From contig JAIRBC010000008.1 in assembly GCA_022008415.1 (NCBI GenBank), positions 1 to 64,000 on the forward strand: a DNA stretch of 64,000 nt. The letters run 5' to 3'. Made by a program: the position numbers and the translations under genes. This DNA comes from Cerina litoralis (GTDB taxonomy: Bacteria; Bacteroidota; Bacteroidia; Flavobacteriales; Flavobacteriaceae). Below, one piece after another: positions 52,966 to 61,693 of this stretch. Each line of letters opens with the position of its first letter. Within the stretch, counting starts at the first letter, position 1. The notes under the pieces were generated by a model. The model was not told the DNA's origin. It ran no database searches and was given only the letters and a program-made list of their open reading frames with translations.

Positions 52966-54752
52966 GGTATAAGTGGTTGAGAATCACATTTTATTCCTTG
53001 GGCATCTTATTGCTGCTCTCCTATTTTTATTTCTTTCTACCCGTTTGGGGTATTCCCTTTAATGCACAACGACATGGTAATCCGCCCCTTACGCCGGCCT
53101 GGGCCTTGGAATGCTGGTTGTGGGAGGACGATGTGAACACCGCGGAATATGTAGATGAATTGTTGGCCGGATATAAGGCATACGATATACCCGTGCGTAC
53201 GATATTGTTAGACAGTCCCTGGTCCCTGCGATACAATGATTTTACAGTCGATACAATTCGCTATCCGGATCCCAAGGTCTGGTTTCGACATTTGGAAGAG
53301 GAGGGGTATCGGGTAGTGTTATGGATGACTTCTATGGTGAATAGTTATAGCAAGGATACCCAAATTAAAGAGGATATGGATTGGTTCGACAGGGCCACGG
53401 AACGGGGTTTTTTGGCAAAACCCCCAACGCCTTTGGAGTGGTGGAAGGGTAAAGGTGGGTTTATCGATTATTACAACCCTAAAGCCATGGACTGGTGGCA
53501 TGGCCTACAGCAAAATGTCTTTGATCTGGGCATCGATGGTTGGAAATTGGACGGTACCGCTACCCTTTTTCGGCAACAATGGGGTCCGATTCCATTTTTT
53601 TATAAAAGAACGACAAAGGGAATCACCTCTACCAGAAGTTATATGGATCGTTATTACCGCGACGAGTACAACCATGGTTTGAGCCAAAATTCCGATTTCG
53701 TGACCCTTTCGAGGTCTATGGACCGCGGTTTCCATCCGGAAGGTTTTGCTCCCATCGATGCCTCGCCCGTTAACTGGGTTGGCGATCAAAAACACGAGTG
53801 GGTTACCGACGAAATGATACAAAATAGCGGAGAGTCAAATAAGGACATCGCCTTGGAGGGGATTCAAGGATTCGAATCGGCCATAAAAAGCATATTAAAG
53901 AGTGCCGAACTGGGGTATAACGTTGTTGGATCGGATGTTGCGGGTTTCTCAGGGCGTACCATCCCCCCAAGACTTTATATTCGTTGGGCACAGTTTTCCT
54001 CTTTTTGCGGTCTCTTTCTAAATGGGGGTCACGGGGAAAGACGACTCTGGAAACGGTCTGCCCAAGAATTGGAAATCATCAGGAAATACGCTTGGCTGCA
54101 TACCGAGCTCGTACCCTATATGTACCACTATGTAGTGACGGCCCATGAGGGCGGCAGGAGATTGCAGACCCCCCTAAAAGAGGGCAAATATCACTATATG
54201 TTCGGCGATGATTTCCTGATCGCCCCCATATATAGAGACGACAAAAATAGGCAGATATCCTTGCCGGAAGGAGAATGGAGGTATTTCTTTGGGGACAAAG
54301 GGATATTGCAGGGCCCACGGTTGGTAGACATGGAGTTTTCACTAGACGAATTTCCCGTATTTATTAAGGAGGGGGCCATAGTGCCCTTGAAAGTAAAAAG
54401 AGGATATACCGGACTTGGAGATAACACCTCGGACGGGTTTATTACCATCCTAATCTATCCGGACATTCAAAATTCCTTTGTCTATTATCACCCAGTTACA
54501 GCAAAAGAGACCCGAATTAGCTATATCCGGGAAGCCAGCGTGTTAAAAGTGGGTCTGGAAGGTGCAAAAATACCACATATTTTAAGGATTCATTCCCCAA
54601 TTCCCCCTGAGGGTATTGTTTTGGATGGTCTAAAGTTATCCTCGGATTCTTGGAATTACGATAAAGACCAAGAGAAAATCATCATCAAAACGGATTCCGA
54701 TTACAAGACGGGAAACTACAGCGTAATATTTCAATCACAAGATCTTAAATAG
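52962..54752 (+). CDS. Membrane-anchored GH31 glycosidase lacking the N-terminal beta-sandwich
   Basis: This 596-aa protein has an N-terminal anchor (TFYSLGILLLLSYFYFFL) with positive charges before it, so the enzyme faces the periplasm. The GH31 barrel starts about residue 46. Family residues are nucleophile Asp197 in DGWKLDGTATLF, acid/base Asp325 in VVGSDVAGFSG and LNGGHGERRLWK. The C-terminal part LIAPIYRDD...FPVFIKEGAIVPL is canonical. The normal N-terminal beta-sandwich of about 200 residues is missing; the anchor takes its place. GH31 covers alpha-glucosidase, xylosidase, sulfoquinovosidase and alpha-N-acetylgalactosaminidase among others, and the subsite residues do not tell which. 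It overlaps the PHP gene by four bases and precedes a membrane protein by 18 bp. Confidence 0.88.
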   Translation: MRYKWLRITFYSLGILLLLSYFYFFLPVWGIPFNAQRHGNPPLTPAWALECWLWEDDVNTAEYVDELLAGYKAYDIPVRTILLDSPWSLRYNDFTVDTIRYPDPKVWFRHLEEEGYRVVLWMTSMVNSYSKDTQIKEDMDWFDRATERGFLAKPPTPLEWWKGKGGFIDYYNPKAMDWWHGLQQNVFDLGIDGWKLDGTATLFRQQWGPIPFFYKRTTKGITSTRSYMDRYYRDEYNHGLSQNSDFVTLSRSMDRGFHPEGFAPIDASPVNWVGDQKHEWVTDEMIQNSGESNKDIALEGIQGFESAIKSILKSAELGYNVVGSDVAGFSGRTIPPRLYIRWAQFSSFCGLFLNGGHGERRLWKRSAQELEIIRKYAWLHTELVPYMYHYVVTAHEGGRRLQTPLKEGKYHYMFGDDFLIAPIYRDDKNRQISLPEGEWRYFFGDKGILQGPRLVDMEFSLDEFPVFIKEGAIVPLKVKRGYTGLGDNTSDGFITILIYPDIQNSFVYYHPVTAKETRISYIREASVLKVGLEGAKIPHILRIHSPIPPEGIVLDGLKLSSDSWNYDKDQEKIIIKTDSDYKTGNYSVIFQSQDLK

Positions 54753-54770
54753 GCACTAATAATAGCAACT

Positions 54771-56036
54771 ATGGATTTCAAGAAACAACGAATGGGAATT
54801 TTGATTGTGGCCATTTCACTCGCAACGGCCTGGGCGATCCGGGGAAAATTTGGTCACGAACAAGGAGCGGCCTGGGCAGGGGCTATAGGAGCACTCGCCC
54901 TAGTGCTGGTAGCACAAAGAAGGGACTGGTACAATAAAATGTTATTGATAGCTTTGGCATCCGCTTTAGGGTGGGGAGCCGGTGGCATGATAAGTTATGG
55001 CCAAGTAGTAGGCTATGGCCGTTCCATAGATTTCCTCAATGCCTACTATGGGCTAGGGATGCTGTTTGTCATTGGGGCACTATTCGGATTGCTTGGTGGG
55101 GGACTTGTAGGGCTGGTCCTGGATTCGACCAAGGATCGGAGGGTTAAATGGGGATCCCTGGTTTCGGAAATGGTGGCGGGCGGACTTATCTCTTATTTTT
55201 TTCTGATAGAACAGATCGGTATTAAAATGACCCCTCCAAGATCCGAGGCTTGGGCCATTATCTTGGGAGCAGGATTGGCAATGCTCTGGTACATGGCACG
55301 TGAAAATAGAAATTCGCCCATTAGGGTGGCTATTTTTTCTGCGCTAGGGGGCGGTTTTGGTTTTGCTTTTGGAAATTTTTTACAAGTTATGGGCCATGCC
55401 TGGCAAATACCTTTCAATATGTGGAACGTCATGGAATACAGCATTGGATTTTTTGGGGGAACGGGGATGGCCTATGGTGTATTGTCCTCCGTTTGGCCTG
55501 TTGATGATATAAAACCTAGAAAATGGATCAATAGGGCAGCCCTATTCATTATACTCGTTTTTGTTCCCTTTATCGTATTTCGGGAATCTATGGCGTATGA
55601 CCAAATTTTGAAGAACTTGGGTGAAATGCCAAATCTGGAGAGATTGGCATCTGAAAGTAGCGGGTTATCGGCCATAGTATTGCTTCTAATGGCGGTCGTT
55701 TTAGGTTGGCGGTTGCGTAAAGGAGAATACTCAAGGAAAGAGACCGCTTATTTATTTTATGTTTATTTTGGGGTTTACCTGCTAATGAGCTATGTGATCA
55801 AAGGGGTTTTGGGCGGTCATCTGATCTTGGAAAATCATTTGTACGTTCTCAATATCATCGTCATCTATTTGTTGCTCAAAAAGCGGAAAATTGGACCGGT
55901 AGTGGGGACCTCCAATGAAATTAATACTAAAAATTGGATCGTATACCTTTTTGCGATAGTGTTGTTTATAGGTTTGCTTTCATTGATCGCTATTAATGTC
56001 CATGGTGAAATTCCAGGGGCCCATAATCGATTTTAA
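54771..56036 (+). CDS. Polytopic membrane protein of unknown family
   Basis: This 421-aa protein has about 11-12 hydrophobic spans and no signal peptide. The only strongly patterned stretch is LATAWAIRGKFGHEQGAAWA in the first span, with a buried Arg, Lys, His and Glu, followed by Gly-rich spans (ALGWGAGGMISYGQ, LGGGLVGLVLDS). I do not recognise a transporter family. Buried charged residues in the first span suggest a transport or sugar-modifying role. It lies between the GH31 gene (18-bp gap) and another membrane gene (41-bp gap) in the same operon, so it may be the permease for the GH31 or PHP product. This is inference from position only. Confidence 0.6.
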   Translation: MDFKKQRMGILIVAISLATAWAIRGKFGHEQGAAWAGAIGALALVLVAQRRDWYNKMLLIALASALGWGAGGMISYGQVVGYGRSIDFLNAYYGLGMLFVIGALFGLLGGGLVGLVLDSTKDRRVKWGSLVSEMVAGGLISYFFLIEQIGIKMTPPRSEAWAIILGAGLAMLWYMARENRNSPIRVAIFSALGGGFGFAFGNFLQVMGHAWQIPFNMWNVMEYSIGFFGGTGMAYGVLSSVWPVDDIKPRKWINRAALFIILVFVPFIVFRESMAYDQILKNLGEMPNLERLASESSGLSAIVLLLMAVVLGWRLRKGEYSRKETAYLFYVYFGVYLLMSYVIKGVLGGHLILENHLYVLNIIVIYLLLKKRKIGPVVGTSNEINTKNWIVYLFAIVLFIGLLSLIAINVHGEIPGAHNRF

Positions 56037-56077
56037 GAACTTAAGAAAACTGCCAACTTTTAAAAGATAACGACAAA

Positions 56078-56728
56078 ATGGAGATTGCCCCAAAAAAAAG
56101 GGAAATTGCGGATAGGATAATTGTTCTCGTAACAATAGTAAGCGTTGGTTACGCCGTATTGAGGTACAATATTGCGGGGGAAGTACCTTGGAAAGATGTG
56201 CCAGTTTACGTTTTTAATAAGGGCATCTCATTAGCTTCATTTTTTTTGCTGGGGCTGAGTTTTTCGATCGGACCCCTAAAAAATCTTGGTGCCCCAATTT
56301 CGGATAAATTGTTGGGAGCTCGAAAATCATTGGGTTTAGCCGGGCTGATGCTGGTGTTCGTCCATTTTATATTGAGTATCACCATTTTAAACCCGTTGTA
56401 CTATGACGTATTTTTTGAAGAAAACGGATCACTATCGCTGCAAGGTGGGCTTAGTCTTTTTGGAGGTGCAATGGGCCTTGTGCTTTTGTGGATCTATTAT
56501 TTCACTTTTCGGGAAAATATTGTAAAAATATACCCTATCGTCGCAACCCTTACCTCCAAAAAAATAACTACGATTTTCTTTCTTTTTGTCGGCGTGCACT
56601 TATTTTTCATGGGGTACGCGGGCTGGATTACCGTTGATAAATGGCAGGCTGGGTTGCCCCCAATTAGTTTGATTTCTTTTGTTATTTTCTCGGTTGGTCT
56701 TTTACTCCATTTGGTCGGAAAAAAATAA
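56078..56728 (+). CDS. Putative haem-b membrane protein (MsrQ/ferric-reductase-like)
   Basis: This 216-aa protein has about six hydrophobic spans. The segment ARKSLGLAGLMLVFVHFIL (His96) resembles the RRmLGLaaFxxAxxH span of YedZ/MsrQ and the ferric-reductase-like domain, and FFLFVGVHLFFMGY (His174) gives a second haem-ligand candidate. These families move electrons from the quinone pool or a flavin partner to a periplasmic reductase. It is the last gene of the DapA/PHP/GH31 operon, with a 41-bp gap. A partner reductase is not encoded nearby, apart from the Gfo/Idh/MocA enzymes. The assignment is tentative. Confidence 0.55.
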   Translation: MEIAPKKREIADRIIVLVTIVSVGYAVLRYNIAGEVPWKDVPVYVFNKGISLASFFLLGLSFSIGPLKNLGAPISDKLLGARKSLGLAGLMLVFVHFILSITILNPLYYDVFFEENGSLSLQGGLSLFGGAMGLVLLWIYYFTFRENIVKIYPIVATLTSKKITTIFFLFVGVHLFFMGYAGWITVDKWQAGLPPISLISFVIFSVGLLLHLVGKK

Positions 56729-56935
56729 GAGCCTAAGGTTCGTCCTTCTACCAGGTTGGGAGACCAGGCATATAGGATTGGTAACAAAGCTTGCGAATTT
56801 ATATAAATAGGGGAGTCTTATCGGTACACGAGCACTGACCTAGGCACCGACCCGTATAATTCAGTGGGACCCGGAAGGTATAGAGGGGTTTATTAAATCC
56901 GGTGTGTCGCTGCTATTGGACTTTTTAGGCGGACG

Positions 56936-57784
56936 CTATCTAAAATTTTTTCGATAATCGGAAGGCGTTTTCCCCATGTTCGCTTTAAAGTAATGATTAA
57001 AATTGGCCAGGTTATTATACCCGCTCTCAAAGCAAATCTGGGTAATTTGCTTGTCGGTTTCGGCCAACAATTTTGCCGCGATACCAACGCGTACATTCTT
57101 TACGTACTCCATAAAGGTAAGGCCTGTCTTCTTCTTAAAAAACCTGCAGAAGGAGCTCGGGGCCATATGTAAAACGGCCGAGGCTTCTTCCAGCTTAACA
57201 CCTTCCTGGATATTTTGAAAAACGTATTCGTATACCTTATTGATCTGTTCGATATTCTTTGAGAAAACCGACGACTGGTTCATAGGGTTCGAAAGCGTAA
57301 TCCTTTCCGTGATTTTTATCAGACTATTAAATACCTTGAGCAAACCAATGTAGTATTCCAATCCCCTACTTTCTGATAGTTCCGTTAATATTTGCCGTAT
57401 TTCGGAATCGTCCTCGGATTTAAACCGAATCCCATTGTGGGCGTCTTTCAGTAAGGCCACGACCCTCTGGAGTTCGGGCATTTTAAAAAAGTCGGAATCT
57501 ATAATGTTCTCCGAGAAGTGGGTAACGATACAAGTGGGCTCCTCTCCATTTTCGCTATCCAAAACTTCCCAGCAATGTGGTAGTTCGGGCCCCAATAGGA
57601 CCAAATCGCCCTTTTCAAAACCGGAAATATTATCGCCTACAATACGACGCCCGGCACCAGAAGTTATATAATTTAGCTCAAAATTTTTATGGGAGTGTAT
57701 CCTGGCATTGGAAGACAGGGGCAATTTCCTTGAAATGAAAGAGTGGTTGCTCGGAACATATATTTTTTCGACAACGAATTCCAT
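56936..57784 (-). CDS. AraC-family transcriptional regulator
   Basis: This 282-aa regulator has a cupin-like sensor domain (about residues 1-160), with the segments LSSNARIHSHKNFELNYITS and GDLVLLGPELPHCWEVL, and a double helix-turn-helix AraC domain (about 185-282). The latter contains VKLEEASAVLHMAPSSFCRF, TGLTFMEYVKNVRVGIAAKL and the family ending GYNNLANFNHYFKANMGKTP. It is the only transcription factor in the window. It is divergent from the DapA/SSS/oxidoreductase operon starting at 58143, which is its most likely target, with a shared 358-bp control region. The inducer is probably a sugar bound by the cupin domain (inference). Confidence 0.92.
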   Translation of the reverse strand: MEFVVEKIYVPSNHSFISRKLPLSSNARIHSHKNFELNYITSGAGRRIVGDNISGFEKGDLVLLGPELPHCWEVLDSENGEEPTCIVTHFSENIIDSDFFKMPELQRVVALLKDAHNGIRFKSEDDSEIRQILTELSESRGLEYYIGLLKVFNSLIKITERITLSNPMNQSSVFSKNIEQINKVYEYVFQNIQEGVKLEEASAVLHMAPSSFCRFFKKKTGLTFMEYVKNVRVGIAAKLLAETDKQITQICFESGYNNLANFNHYFKANMGKTPSDYRKNFR

Positions 57785-58142
57785 ATCTATATATTTTAAC
57801 TCGTTTCATCAATATTACGCAAAATAATTGAGATATCGGGTTAATATAATATGTGATTTATGTAAAATAATGGTGGTGGGAGGAATCTAATTCATTTTAC
57901 TTTGTAATGCATAGTGAAGTGGTTTAAACTTTTTGCCCAGATAACTATCGGGACGAACCGGGAATAGAGGCTTCCCGTCAGTACCGGATCGGGGCGGGTT
58001 GCGAGCTGATAAAGTCATATTTATAGTTGTATTGCCTTAGCTACGGTACTTAAATATGATAAAATAGACACGTAAAATACGTCCGGAACCGTCGGGACGC
58101 AGGTAAAAGAAAAAGTTTTAACCATTTCGGTAATAGAACAAT
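57785..58142. other. Divergent control region, AraC gene and lyase operon
   Basis: These 358 bases separate the AraC gene (-) and the DapA/SSS operon (+). They include CCAGATAACTATCGGGACG at about 57937-57955, related to the CCCGATAACTATCGGG palindrome at 63845-63860, and C/G-rich repeats around 57958-58000. No perfect -7 octamer is seen. Direct repeats for AraC binding cannot be identified reliably by eye. Confidence 0.5.
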
Positions 58143-59051
58143 ATGAATATAGACTTAAAGGGGATTATTCCTCCAATGATAACCCCCTTGACGACTGAAG
58201 GGGAATTGGACAACGAAGGCCTGGAACGGTTGATCGAACATATGATTTCCGGAGGGGTGCACGGTATATTTTTATTGGGTACCAACGGAGAGGCCCCTAG
58301 TTTAACATATGGGTTGCGCAAAGAATTGATCTCCAAGGCCTGTAAATTAATAAATCATCGTGTCCCGGTTCTCGTTGGCATAACGGATACTTCATTTCAA
58401 GGGTCCATTGAAATTGCGGAGCATGCCAAAAGGTCTGGTGCAGACGTTGTTGTTATTGCACCGCCGTATTATTTCCCGATTTCTGAGAACGAAATGATCG
58501 ATTACCTCGATGCTTTGGTGCCAGAATTGCCGTTGCCGTTTATGCTTTACAATATGCCGAGTTGCACAAAGATGCAAATTTCGCTGAAAATTGTCCGTCG
58601 TGCCAAAGAATTGGGTGCACTGGGTATCAAAGACAGTTCTGGCGACCTGGAATATCTGTACTCCCTTATCGATGCATTCCGGGATTCGCCAAGGTTCTCT
58701 ATCATCGTTGGGACGGAATCCTTTTTATCGGACACCGTAATTCACGGCGGACACGGTGCCGTGGCCGGAGGAGCCAATTTTCTTCCCAACCTTTTCGTAG
58801 ACCTATACAATGCATCATTGGAGAATAACACAGGGGTTATGGATGTACTTAACCAAAAGGTGAAGTATGTTTATGACACCATTTACAGTGTTGGTAAATA
58901 TGAGTCGCGCGTAACCAAGGGTATTAAGTGTGCTTTATCGATAATGGACATCTGCGGTGATAGCATGGCGCTTCCTTTGCGAAAATTCGGTGCGGAAGAA
59001 CGGGAGAAGATCAAATCGTATTTGGAAAACCTGGAATTATTGCCAGCATAA
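58143..59051 (+). CDS. DapA/NanA-family aldolase or dehydratase, twin B
   Basis: This 302-aa class I lyase is a close relative of the product at 50592-51545: both have GIIPPM near residue 7, the loop LLGTNGE at 44-50, Tyr136 in LYNMPSCTK and Lys163 in GIKDSSGD. It is 15 residues shorter at the C-terminus. It is the first gene of an operon with an SSS sodium/solute symporter (13-bp gap) and an oxidoreductase, and is divergent from the AraC gene. The lyase plus symporter layout recalls NanA/NanT sialic-acid loci, but kinase and deaminase partners are missing. Two near-copies in one island suggest different regulation or slightly different substrates. Confidence 0.86.
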   Translation: MNIDLKGIIPPMITPLTTEGELDNEGLERLIEHMISGGVHGIFLLGTNGEAPSLTYGLRKELISKACKLINHRVPVLVGITDTSFQGSIEIAEHAKRSGADVVVIAPPYYFPISENEMIDYLDALVPELPLPFMLYNMPSCTKMQISLKIVRRAKELGALGIKDSSGDLEYLYSLIDAFRDSPRFSIIVGTESFLSDTVIHGGHGAVAGGANFLPNLFVDLYNASLENNTGVMDVLNQKVKYVYDTIYSVGKYESRVTKGIKCALSIMDICGDSMALPLRKFGAEEREKIKSYLENLELLPA

Positions 59052-59064
59052 TTTAGAAAGCACT

Positions 59065-60543
59065 ATGAACTATCAATTGGGTATAATAGATACAGTTATC
59101 CTTGTCCTTTACGGAATGGTCATGGTAGGTATGGGAATCTACTTTATGCGCAAGACCAAGACGTCAGAGCAGTTTATGGTCGCGGGAATGGGGATTCCGG
59201 CATGGGCAGCAGGGATTGCCGTAATGAGTGCCTATACCAGTAGCATTTCCTATATTGCGGTACCGGGCAAGGCCTACGATGAAAATTGGCACCCTTTGAT
59301 TTTTGCACTTACCGCTTTACCGGTTACTTGGTTCGTTACCCAATACGTTATACCCCATTACCGCAAGCACAAGATAATCTCTGTATATAAATATTTGGAG
59401 GACAAGATTGGCGATTGGGGCAGGGTATACGCTTCCTTTTCGTTTGTGCTCTTTATGGTTGGGAGAACGGCGGTAATCCTATATCTATCCTCACTTTTGC
59501 TTACCTCTTTCGTCGATATAGACATTAAAACGCTGATTTTAATTATTGGTATTTTAACCATTGCATATACCTTAATGGGCGGGATGGAAGCCGTTATCTG
59601 GACCGATGTAATTCAGTCCGTCATCATGATCGGTGGCCTCCTATTTAGTGCCTATATCTTAACGACCGATGTTTTTTCTAAACCCGATTTTTTGATTCAG
59701 AACGCGTTCGACGCGAACAAGTTTAGCTTAGGGGACACCTCTTTTTCCTTGAGTGGCCGTACCATATGGGTGATGATTATCTATGGGATTACCGAGAATA
59801 TTAGAAACTTAATGGCCGATCAAAACTACACCCAGAAATACAGTTCCGTGGCTACCGAAAAAAAAGCCAAGAAATCGGTTTGGATCGCCATGCTTATTTA
59901 TTTGCCGTTAACCATAATATTCCTTTATATAGGGACCGCCATGTTTGCGTTTTATTCCGGGGCGGGCCATGTTCTAGACCCTTCGATTGTAAAGGGCGAT
60001 GAGGTTTTCCCTTATTTTATTGCTACCGAGCTGCCGGTGGGCATCAAAGGGCTGATAATTGCCGCGATCTTGGCCGCTTCGATGAGCACCGTCGATTCTG
60101 CCCTGAATTCATCCGCAACGGTACTCTATCTAGATTATTATAAAAAGTACTTTAGACCCAATGCTTCGGAAAAAAGTAGTATCGGCTTTCTACGCTGGAC
60201 CACGGTGAGCTGGGGTGTTTTGGGGATCATTTTTAGTTTACTGTTGATCAATGCGCAAAGTGCGCTCGATATTTGGTGGCAGATATCGGGGATATTCGGT
60301 GGTGGCATATTAGGGCTTTTCCTTTTGGCTATTTTCAACGTAAAGATAGCGCGCTGGCAGGGCATCGTTTCTGTTATTTTTAGTGTTCTGATCATTATTT
60401 GGGGCACCTTCCTAAGAGATCTGCCATCGGACTTTGACTGGTTGGAATGTACGATAGACCCCATCATCATAGGGGCCATTGCTACCGCCGGATTAATTTC
60501 CTTGGCGATGCTGTTTGTAGCCTTTAATAAGCTGAAGAAATAG
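59065..60543 (+). CDS. SSS-family sodium/solute symporter
   Basis: This 492-aa integral membrane protein has about 13-14 spans and belongs to the sodium:solute symporter family (SSS, LeuT fold). Signatures are MNYQLGIIDTVILVLYG at the first span, VMSAYTSSISYIAVPGKAYD in the second region, ILTIAYTLMGGMEAVIWTDV, and AAILAASMSTVDSALNSSATV in the eighth-span sodium site (Ser-Thr-Asp-Ser). Length and topology match NanT-like, SglT-like and inositol symporters. The ATG at 59065 is chosen because it is 13 bp after the lyase stop, while the longer frame would overlap the lyase without a signal. It likely imports the substrate of twin B. The solute is unknown. Confidence 0.93.
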   Translation: MNYQLGIIDTVILVLYGMVMVGMGIYFMRKTKTSEQFMVAGMGIPAWAAGIAVMSAYTSSISYIAVPGKAYDENWHPLIFALTALPVTWFVTQYVIPHYRKHKIISVYKYLEDKIGDWGRVYASFSFVLFMVGRTAVILYLSSLLLTSFVDIDIKTLILIIGILTIAYTLMGGMEAVIWTDVIQSVIMIGGLLFSAYILTTDVFSKPDFLIQNAFDANKFSLGDTSFSLSGRTIWVMIIYGITENIRNLMADQNYTQKYSSVATEKKAKKSVWIAMLIYLPLTIIFLYIGTAMFAFYSGAGHVLDPSIVKGDEVFPYFIATELPVGIKGLIIAAILAASMSTVDSALNSSATVLYLDYYKKYFRPNASEKSSIGFLRWTTVSWGVLGIIFSLLLINAQSALDIWWQISGIFGGGILGLFLLAIFNVKIARWQGIVSVIFSVLIIIWGTFLRDLPSDFDWLECTIDPIIIGAIATAGLISLAMLFVAFNKLKK

Positions 60544-60588
60544 CAACTGATGAATATTTTTCGGATCTATGATCTTACACTCGGATAA

Positions 60589-61581
60589 ATGAAGAAAAAA
60601 ATACAATGGGGTATTCTAGGTACGGCGGCTATTGCGGTAGAACAGGTTATTCCGGCCATTCGAAACAGCGAATATGGCGAGATTTTGGCAATTGCTTCCC
60701 GAAGCCTTGGGAAAGCCGAGAAATTGGCAAACGAATTTCAAGTTCCAAAGTTTTTGGGAAGTTATGAAGCGCTTCTTGCCGATGACGAGGTACAAGCCGT
60801 CTATATTCCGCTACCCAATCACCTTCATGTGGATTGGGCCATAAAAGCCCTAAAAGCAGGTAAACATGTGCTCGTCGAAAAACCGATCGCCATGAATTGC
60901 CACGAGGCCAAAACATTGCTCGAAGAAGCTAAAAAACATCCCGAACTTAAGGTCATGGAGGCCTTTATGTACAAATTCCATCCCCAGTGGATCACGGCAA
61001 AGAAACTGGTACAGGACGGGTCTATCGGAACTTTAAGGATAGTACAGGCGTCTTTTTCTTTTTATGAGGATGACCCAGACAGTATTGTCAACAGCAGGGA
61101 CTTTGGAGGTGGAAGCTTGATGGATGTCGGTTGTTACCCGGTTTCAATTTCCCGATTTTTGTTCCATGCCGAACCTATTCGGATCGTATCTTCCTTGGAG
61201 TACCACCCGGAATTTGATATCGATATTCATGCGTCGGGTGTACTGGAGTTCGAAAAGGGGCGTACCATTTTCTTTTCTTCCATTCGGCTTGTAGAAAACC
61301 AAGCGGTTAAGTTGTTTGGAACGGAGGGTAGTATCGAATTCGAAATCCCCTTTAATCCGCTCCCGGGGCAACGTGCAAAAATATGGCTGACCAAAGATGG
61401 CACCAAGGAAGAAATCGATTTTAAGCCGTGTAACCAGTACACGCTACAGGCCGATGCTTTTTCAAAGTCGATTTTGGACAATACTCCGCAACCGGTTTCT
61501 TTGGAAGACGCGTTAAAAAATATGGTTGCTATCCAAGCCGTGAGAACAAGCGATCGGTTGGACAAAGTGATCCATTTATAG
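60589..61581 (+). CDS. Cytoplasmic Gfo/Idh/MocA-family dehydrogenase
   Basis: This 330-aa protein has no signal peptide. It has a Rossmann start WGILGTAAIAVEQVIPAIRN, the core VYIPLPNHLHVDWAIKALKAG, the family motif HVLVEKPIAMNC and the C-terminal GGGSLMDVGCYPVS block with a catalytic-type Cys/Tyr, typical of the trans-dihydrodiol-dehydrogenase/sugar-dehydrogenase branch. It should oxidise or reduce a sugar or sugar acid with NAD(P). It is third in the AraC-controlled operon, 45 bp after the symporter gene. The combination suggests oxidation of an imported sugar and later cleavage by the lyase, or the reverse order. The substrate is not known. Confidence 0.9.
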   Translation: MKKKIQWGILGTAAIAVEQVIPAIRNSEYGEILAIASRSLGKAEKLANEFQVPKFLGSYEALLADDEVQAVYIPLPNHLHVDWAIKALKAGKHVLVEKPIAMNCHEAKTLLEEAKKHPELKVMEAFMYKFHPQWITAKKLVQDGSIGTLRIVQASFSFYEDDPDSIVNSRDFGGGSLMDVGCYPVSISRFLFHAEPIRIVSSLEYHPEFDIDIHASGVLEFEKGRTIFFSSIRLVENQAVKLFGTEGSIEFEIPFNPLPGQRAKIWLTKDGTKEEIDFKPCNQYTLQADAFSKSILDNTPQPVSLEDALKNMVAIQAVRTSDRLDKVIHL

Positions 61582-61693
61582 TCCACCTTAACTTAACAAT
61601 AGGTCAAGTAGGTCCAATAATTTGAAATTTGCTGCGACAATTATTCGCGACGGAAAACAAAAGCAACCTTAAGCACATTTATTGACAGCTTAC

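Noticed and set aside
50592..61581. A complete sialic-acid catabolic pathway
   Set aside because: Lyase plus SSS symporter recall NanA/NanT, but no ManNAc kinase, GlcNAc-6-P deacetylase or deaminase is present, and the lyase motif YNxPSCTK differs from NanA.
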